Assembly: GCF_945859705.1 (NCBI RefSeq)
Contig: NC_079136.1
Coordinates: forward strand, 49,862,094 to 49,926,093
From: Episyrphus balteatus
Taxonomy: Eukaryota; Arthropoda; Insecta; Diptera; Syrphidae
Direction of reading: 5' to 3'
DNA length: 64,000 nucleotides
Position 1 is the first letter of the stretch, and each line of letters begins with the position of its first letter. Under the pieces are notes generated by a model, which searched no databases, was not told the DNA's origin, and was given only the letters and a program-made list of their open reading frames with translations. Positions 58,194 through 64,000 of this stretch are shown piece after piece. Position numbers and translations under genes: made by a program.

Positions 58194-60070
58194 GCCCAGT
58201 CATTTTAGTCATTTTTAAGCCCAATCTGCGGAAAAATTCCTACTGGGCTGAATTTTGGTATACAGCTTAATGACGGCTTTGTTATGAAGATGTGAAAAAT
58301 CGACATTGATATCGTGTCCGCGTTAAGAGTTATAGGGGTCAAAAGGTCACAAAAACTGGTTTTTCACGATTTTCAGCAAAACGGTAAGTCTTACCAAAAA
58401 ATTTTCAAAGCAAGAATTGTAGACCAGATTATTATATATAAAAAGTGTCATGACACTTTTTTTCCTAAGACCCACCGTTTCTTAGGTATAACGATTCAAA
58501 AAGTTGAAGTTTAGTTGTAATCGTCATAATCCTATTCCTGAAAAAAAAAACTCCTAACTGAAAAGTTCCTGAAATTTCATTATTTTTTTAGCTTGAATTT
58601 CGTTCCTCAACTGTTAAGAACATGGGGAAACCAAAAAAAAATGGAAATTTTCGCCATTTTTCCGATTGGGGCCCTTCTCCCGAAACCATTTCCCTGTGAA
58701 TTTTTGTTTAGAATATGTCTGAAAATATACAGGGTGTGCAATAGAGAATGGACAACCCTAAAACGGCTTATAGCTACACTTATGATTGTTCTAAAAACAG
58801 ATAGAAAAAAGTTCTATCGCAACCAGTTCATAAAATATGGACTTTTTTTCGTTCAGTGTATTTTAAATTTTATCATCTTATGTTTTCGTTCACTACAACC
58901 ACGAATGAATGAATTTTATTTATTTCTTTTTTTTATAATTTTCTACAATAATTGGATGAGTACATAAACACTTTAAAAATTTCATAGCTATTGCACATTT
59001 TCGTAAAAAAAATTTTGAAATCTGTTTTTTGATGCAAAATGTAAAAAAAGTATTTTATGAAAAATTTTAAACACCTGTGATATAAAATAAATCTATAGAA
59101 ACCTAGGTGGCCATCTTTCTTAAAAATATTCTCCTTATACCAGAATATTTTTAAGAAAGTTGGCCACCTAGGTTTCTATAGATTTATTTTATATCACAGG
59201 TGTTTAAAATTTTTCATAAAATACTTTTTTTTGCATTTTGCATCAAAAAACAGATTTCAAAATTTTTTTTACGAAAATGTGCAATAGCTATGAAATTTTT
59301 AAAGTGTTTATGTACTCATCCAATTATTGTAGAAAATTATAAAAAAAAGAAATAAATAAAATTCATTCATTCGTGGTTGTAGTGAACGAAAACATAAGAT
59401 GATAAAATTTAAAATACACTGAACGAAAAAAAGTCCATATTTTATGAACTGGTTGCGATAGAACTTTTTTCTATCTGTTTTTAGAACAATCATAAGTGTA
59501 GCTATAAGCCGTTTTAGGGTTGTCCATTCTCTATTGCACACCCTGTATATTTTCAGACATATTCTAAACAAAAATTCCCAGGGAAATGGTTTCGGGAGAA
59601 GGGCCCCCATCGGAAAAATGGCGAAAATTTCCATTTTTTTTTGGTTTCCCCATATTCTTAACAGTTGAGGAACGAAATTCAAGCTAAAAAAATAATGAAA
59701 TTTCAGGAACTTTTCAGTTAGGAGTTTTTTTTTCAGGAATAGGATTATGACGATTACAACTAAACTTCAACTTTTTGAATCGTTATACCTAAGAAACGGT
59801 GGGTCTTAGGAAAAAAAGTGTCATGACACTTTTTATATATAATAATCTGGTCTACAATTCTTGCTTTGAAAATTTTTTGGTAAGACTTACCGTTTTGCTG
59901 AAAATCGTGAAAAACCAGTTTTTGTGACCTTTTGACCCCTATAACTCTTAACGCGGACACGATATCAATGTCGATTTTTCACATCTTCATAACAAAGCCG
60001 TCATTAAGCTGTATACCAAAATTCAGCCCAGTAGGAATTTTTCCGCAGATAAAACCTAAAATTACTGGAC
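58194..60070. mobile_element. 1.9 kb near-perfect palindrome (foldback element)
   Basis: Ends GCCCAGTCATTTTAG and, reversed, GTCCAGTAATTTTAG, with TA on both sides (58192-58193, 60071-60072), suggesting a Tc1/mariner-type duplication. The arms of about 930 bp meet at a loop of about 13 nt near 59135 (AAAATATT / AATATTTT stem). Arm divergence is only a few changes per hundred bases, and a 10-nt length difference occurs near the outer ends. Mirror-image open frames of 66 and 124 codons are by-products. Confidence 0.82.
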
Positions 60071-60072
60071 TA

Positions 60073-61159
60073 TAAGAAAAAACGATAGGATCGATCAATA
60101 GAATGCGTGAAAAATAAGAAACTCTGGTTCGTAATAGTGAAGTATCTTATCAAAAAATTTAAAAAAAAAAAACGAAAGTAAGCAAAATCTTATCACTGGT
60201 TTTAAGATCTTCGGCCAGAAACGTTAACATTAAGGAAAAGATTTTGGGATTTTAGATAAGAATGCAAATAGTTTTTTTTGCAAAAAAGCCGAATAGGAGG
60301 ACAATTGTTTAAAACACTGTTATGATAAACCATAGATAGAATTGATATTGTTAATAGAATTATATTTAAGTTCTTTATTACAAAGGACAAACGATGATCT
60401 GATTCGAAAAAGTGTTAACAATAGAAAAAGGTTTATTATGCAAGTGGTAAGTTTTGGCGGGAGGTGGTAGGCGGCAGGATAAAAAAATAAATGAGGTTAT
60501 TTTGCAAATGAATGAATTTAGGAGGATAAACTATCTTTAGAAAATTTTTATTATTAGGTAGGTACAGTAAATTTATAATGTGTCATCATCATAAACAGCA
60601 CTAGAACCAAGAAAGGTGAATAACTTGAGGAACAACGGGTGTGGTTAAAATAGGTTTGGGTACAGTGTAACGAAGAAGAACTTTATAATTAGAAATAAGC
60701 TATTTGGTATATAAAATGTTTTGAAATTGACTTTTGAGATTTTGGCACTTAGACCCTTTAATTGTAGACCCTTCAATCGTGAAATTCATTATTTATTTAA
60801 TGCGTTAAAGACTAACGTTTAATACATATTTTCTTAAAAATATTAGAGTAAAAAAATGCATTTCAATATTGTATTAAGAAAGGTTTGTTTTAATTCACCA
60901 CTTTTAAAATTATCATAATATTTTTTTTTTGTTATTTCTCAAAAAACTTCTTTTATAAGATTTTAAAGGGCACTCAAATTTCAACGTGATTTAAACATTA
61001 GAGCAAGTACCCGTGACTCGTCGTGCATTCTACTTATTTAGTAAGGGTTCAATTTATCTCAAGTTTGGCCTAGAAGACTTTATTCTAAAATCACTGATTC
61101 TTGTAGGAATATCAATAAAACTGATATTTCCAAAGTTATAGATGAAATTCACTTCGCTA
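60073..61159. other. AT-rich stretch, no gene
   Basis: No exon, motif or bounded element except a short relic (AGAGCAAGTACCCGTGACTC, about 61001-61045) of the interspersed repeat family described at 21578. Confidence 0.5.
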
Positions 61160-61676
61160 TAGGGGTTTTTCTTTTTTAGTTCAGAAGAAAGCTCTGAACA
61201 CAGTCTGAACATTCTGAGCAGGCTCTGAACATTCTCTGAACTGAACGTGTTCTGAGCGCTCTGAATTAATATTGAAACAGATTTGTGAACAAACTGCCAC
61301 CAAATGACATTTTGTCAATTCATAGTTTTCAAACCCAACAAAGAAAAAAAAATTTGTTCTAATAATTAAAAATAACATAGTTTGAAGTAATTTATTATTA
61401 CAACATGACAACTGCACCGAGCCGACAGCTTCAGCAGCCATTTTAATTTTGATTGTGCATATATTTTGTTTTTTTTTTGTTTTTTTTTTTTCATTGACGT
61501 AAAGCGTTTTACTCAGAATGTTTGGTCTTTTTTCCGAGCTCTTAGTTCGTGTTCTGAACAAGCTCTGAACGATTTCTGAACAAAAAAGATACACACATAT
61601 TTGAAGCTCTGAACGCTCTGAACGTTTTTTTTTGACAGTCCAGACTCTGTTCAGAACTAAAAAAGAAAAACCCCTA
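61160..61676. mobile_element. 517-bp MITE with many CTCTGAAC words
   Basis: Ends TAGGGGTTTTTCTTTTTTAG and its exact complement. The subterminal zones carry the word (G/T)CTCTGAAC and variants more than a dozen times, on the same strand in both halves. No exact 8-bp duplication is visible, so the superfamily is open despite hAT-like TAGGGG ends. Confidence 0.65.
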
Positions 61677-62314
61677 TTACGATCAAATTTAAATGCCCCG
61701 CCCAGTACCTACTAAACTTAAAATCAGAAACAAAATTTAAAAATGTAAACGTATCACCTCGTTACTTCCACTCGTCTTTGCATTTCTCAACCGCTACTTT
61801 AAAATAAAAAAAAATGATCAAAACTCACCACACAACAAAATAAAGCATACTTTTAGGCTACAAGTGAAGCTTATTTATAAAAGCTCTACTTTAAAGTTTT
61901 TTAGTGATAGAGAATAAATTGTTTTTTTTTTTTGTTTTTGAAATTCAAACCAATAAAATTTACATTTGTTATCAAAGTAAAAAAAAAAATGAAATTATTC
62001 AAAATAATGAAAATCAACTACCTATTAAAATAACTATATTTTATTCTTCCTCCAAAAAGATCAATGACAATCTCAATGAATGAAATAAATTAAAGTGTGT
62101 TGAAAAAAGATCGGTATTTTCCCCACACTTTTTGTGTTGGGCTGGGGTACTTAACGAAATACTCTCCATCAAAAAAGGGAATGACAATAATAGAAAAAGA
62201 AGAAGAAACAGAAAAAAAAACAACAACAACAACAACAAAATACCTACAAAAAAGATAACAAAATAACAATAAAATAAAAAAAGTTTATAAAAAAAAAAAA
62301 AAGTGCCAATCAAT
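61677..62314 (+). promoter_or_regulatory. Probable filamin 5' flank and leader
   Basis: No coding sequence. The last 100 nt before the start codon are A-rich with a CAA microsatellite (62219-62237), typical of an untranslated leader. No clear TATA and initiator pair was found. Confidence 0.35.
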
Positions 62315-63643
62315 ATGTATACTCGAAACTCAACGACGACAATGAAGTCAGGCCGAAGTGGTGGCAATAGTGTTGGTGGCACTTCTAGTACTGGTAATGG
62401 TGGGGATAATACCGGCTACGTCATGGCTGGTGGAGCACCAAATTCCTTTCAACCAGTTGAAGGTGGACCGCGTGCGCGTACGGATGTAACGGCAACAAAT
62501 ATTGACCGTCATTTAATTCAAAATAATAATAATAATAGTAATAAAACAAATACAAATACCGGCTTTGGTTTTAGCCAATTAAATATTTATACAAAAAGTA
62601 ATAACAATCAAATAAATAATACACCAAATTATAATCCACCACCGCCATCATCACAAGGATATTATAATCAATATCCTTTAAACGATCAGCAACAGCTCTA
62701 TCAACACCCGCAACAGAGCCAACTGCAAAAGCAGAAACTATATCAACAGGTGTGTCTGCTTGTGTGTTTGTGTCAAGAGGGCGTATATATGAATTTGATT
62801 GAGAAAAATATCCGAAAGAATTTCGAAAAAATATATCGGTTTTCCTTTTTTTTTTTCTTTTATTTTTTGGTTTCATTTTTTAATCCCTTTACTGTGATAT
62901 GAGAAGATCGTGTTTTTGTTGTTAAAATTCCATAATCAGGTTCTCTCCCTTCCGCCCACACGTACCACTTGTCAAATTTTGACACTGACAGTTTCTTGCT
63001 GAGAGAGAAATTGAAAGAAAATAACAAAAAAAGAAAAGAAAGCGAGGGTGGTGGGTGAGAGGAGAGAGATCAACAAGTGTCATTAGACAGTAGTGGCCCG
63101 AAAAATTGACTCCACTTTTTTGAAAAAAATCTTTTTTTGATGTTTTGTGATATGAATGCATGTTAGTGTGAATGAGAGTGTGATTAGTGATTAAAAAAAT
63201 ATATATGTATATACAATTTTATATAAAAAACCCTTTTTGATATAAAAAAATTAAAATCAAATCCATTTTGTTTTGCAAAAAAAAGCAATCACTCAATAGC
63301 GGCAGTAGTGCTGATTACTATCAACAACAACAACAGGACGAAAATTTCGACGAAGACATGGAAGCAGAACGTGATCTCGCTGAAGACGCCCAATGGAAGA
63401 AAATCCAACAAAATACATTCACTCGCTGGGCGAATGAACATCTAAAGACAATCGATCGTTCAATTGCAAGTCTTGAGACAGATCTATCCGATGGATTGCG
63501 TTTAATCGCTCTCATTGAAGTTCTATCTCAAAAACGCATGCCCAAGTATAATAAACGACCAACATTCCGTAGTCAAAAATTGGAAAATGTATCGGTGGCG
63601 TTGAAATTTCTCGAAGATGAAGGAATTAAAATTGTTAATATTG
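62315..63643 (+). CDS. cher: Filamin (cheerio), N-terminal part, runs off the right edge
   Basis: Filamin crosslinks actin filaments and links them to membrane proteins; in flies it supports ring canals and muscle Z-discs. Exon 1 (62315-62749, 145 codons) encodes a disordered leader rich in Gly, Asn, Thr and Gln that ends in CAG/GTGTGT. Exon 2 (63286-63643) continues in frame with a Gln run, an acidic segment (MEAERDLAEDAQ) and, from Trp182, the first calponin-homology domain (KKIQQNTFTRWANEHLK, LSDGLRLIALIEVLSQKRM, RPTFRSQKLENVSVALKFLE). It stops at GTAAGT, phase 1, inside CH1. The rest lies beyond 64000. A GTG at 62303 opens the frame slightly earlier, but ATG at 62315 is the first AUG; ATG at 62342 has a better context. 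The exon 2 acceptor is weak (GCAAAAAAAAG), and ATG at 63358 could start a shorter form. Confidence 0.9.
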
Positions 63644-64000
63644 GTAAGTGTTTTTTTTTGATTAAATTTATTATTTTAAATTGCATTTCGAAATAATATG
63701 AGTAATATAGTAATTAGCCTTGTCTGTAGTTAGAAGGGTGGAGGAGTTATGAGATCATAATACAAAACTATCTTGTGACTAGATAGACTATGACTAGGTA
63801 TCGTATGAATGACGACGACGCACCCTATCTTAATGATGTATCATGACCACACATATTACGTCATATTTTTTAAGGTGTCTCGTCTCATTTTGATTTCACT
63901 TTTATTCGTGGAATGCAAGTGATAGAGTTTTTTTTTTGTAGGTATTATTAATTTTAATTCGGAAACTGAGTGTCACGTCTCGTTGAATATAGACGATGAC
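63644..64000 (+). other. Filamin intron, incomplete
   Basis: Sequence after the GTAAGT donor has no coding character and no acceptor followed by filamin sequence before the window ends. Confidence 0.7.

Noticed and set aside
58314..59960. Paired 66- and 124-codon open frames
   Set aside because: Mirror copies within the 58194-60070 palindrome. The 124-codon frame has no recognisable domain and poor codon character.
62303..62314. GTG start for filamin
   Set aside because: Nuclear genes start with ATG; the first in-frame ATG is 62315.
1..64000. CRISPR arrays, operons, bacterial insertion sequences or ribosome binding sites
   Set aside because: The genes are intron-containing and eukaryotic. 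Regular word arrays (20764, 43990) have degenerate spacers and inverted arms, unlike CRISPR.

Overview
This is an AT-rich (about 30% GC) nuclear segment from an insect, most likely a fly. All recognisable genes are metazoan, split by GT-AG introns (many only 50-90 nt), have AATAAA signals, and most closely resemble dipteran proteins. No bacterial, organellar or viral gene order is present. The coding share is small; most of the window is intron and intergenic DNA built from degenerate, nested DNA transposons.

Three conserved genes are supported. Vps24/CHMP3 (ESCRT-III; minus strand, three exons, 18097-24012) has a 5.2 kb second intron full of repeats. Suv3 (mitochondrial DExH RNA helicase; plus strand, nine exons, 26953-37560) is complete, about 761 aa, and has a 7.9 kb third intron packed with mobile elements. 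Filamin (cheerio; plus strand, from 62315 past the right edge) is represented by its N-terminal tail and the start of the first calponin-homology domain. Vps24 and Suv3 are divergent, and the roughly 2.9 kb between them is a nest of transposons inside transposons. A promoter-like segment and a three-codon first exon at 53061 may be an upstream alternative start of filamin. Weaker candidate exons lie at 37912-38105, 51963-52050 and 52070-52330.

Region by region: 1-3259 AT-rich, no gene seen; 3260-9620 DNA transposons, including a 3.9 kb element (3455-7380) with a spliced ORF remnant and a second family with a transposase-like remnant (9058-9265); 9621-12581 mostly unassigned, with an eroded reverse-transcriptase-like fragment; 12582-17053 hAT elements with exact 8-bp target duplications, one a 1.34 kb palindrome; 18097-24012 Vps24 with its repeat-filled intron; 24610-26655 the nested transposons; 26953-37560 Suv3, whose intron 3 holds a Harbinger-like element inserted into its own relative (29013-31738) and a 1.7 kb palindrome (32564-34250); 38-62 kb largely intergenic or intronic, with foldback elements at 43990, 45369, 48672, 49494, 58194 and 61160; 62315-63643 filamin.

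The most notable property is the density and variety of inverted-repeat elements. Several carry short words repeated at regular spacing, several lie in introns and would be transcribed as long hairpins, and many have target-site duplications that let the insertion order be reconstructed. All calls rest on reading the sequence; family names come from remembered conserved motifs, not from database searches.
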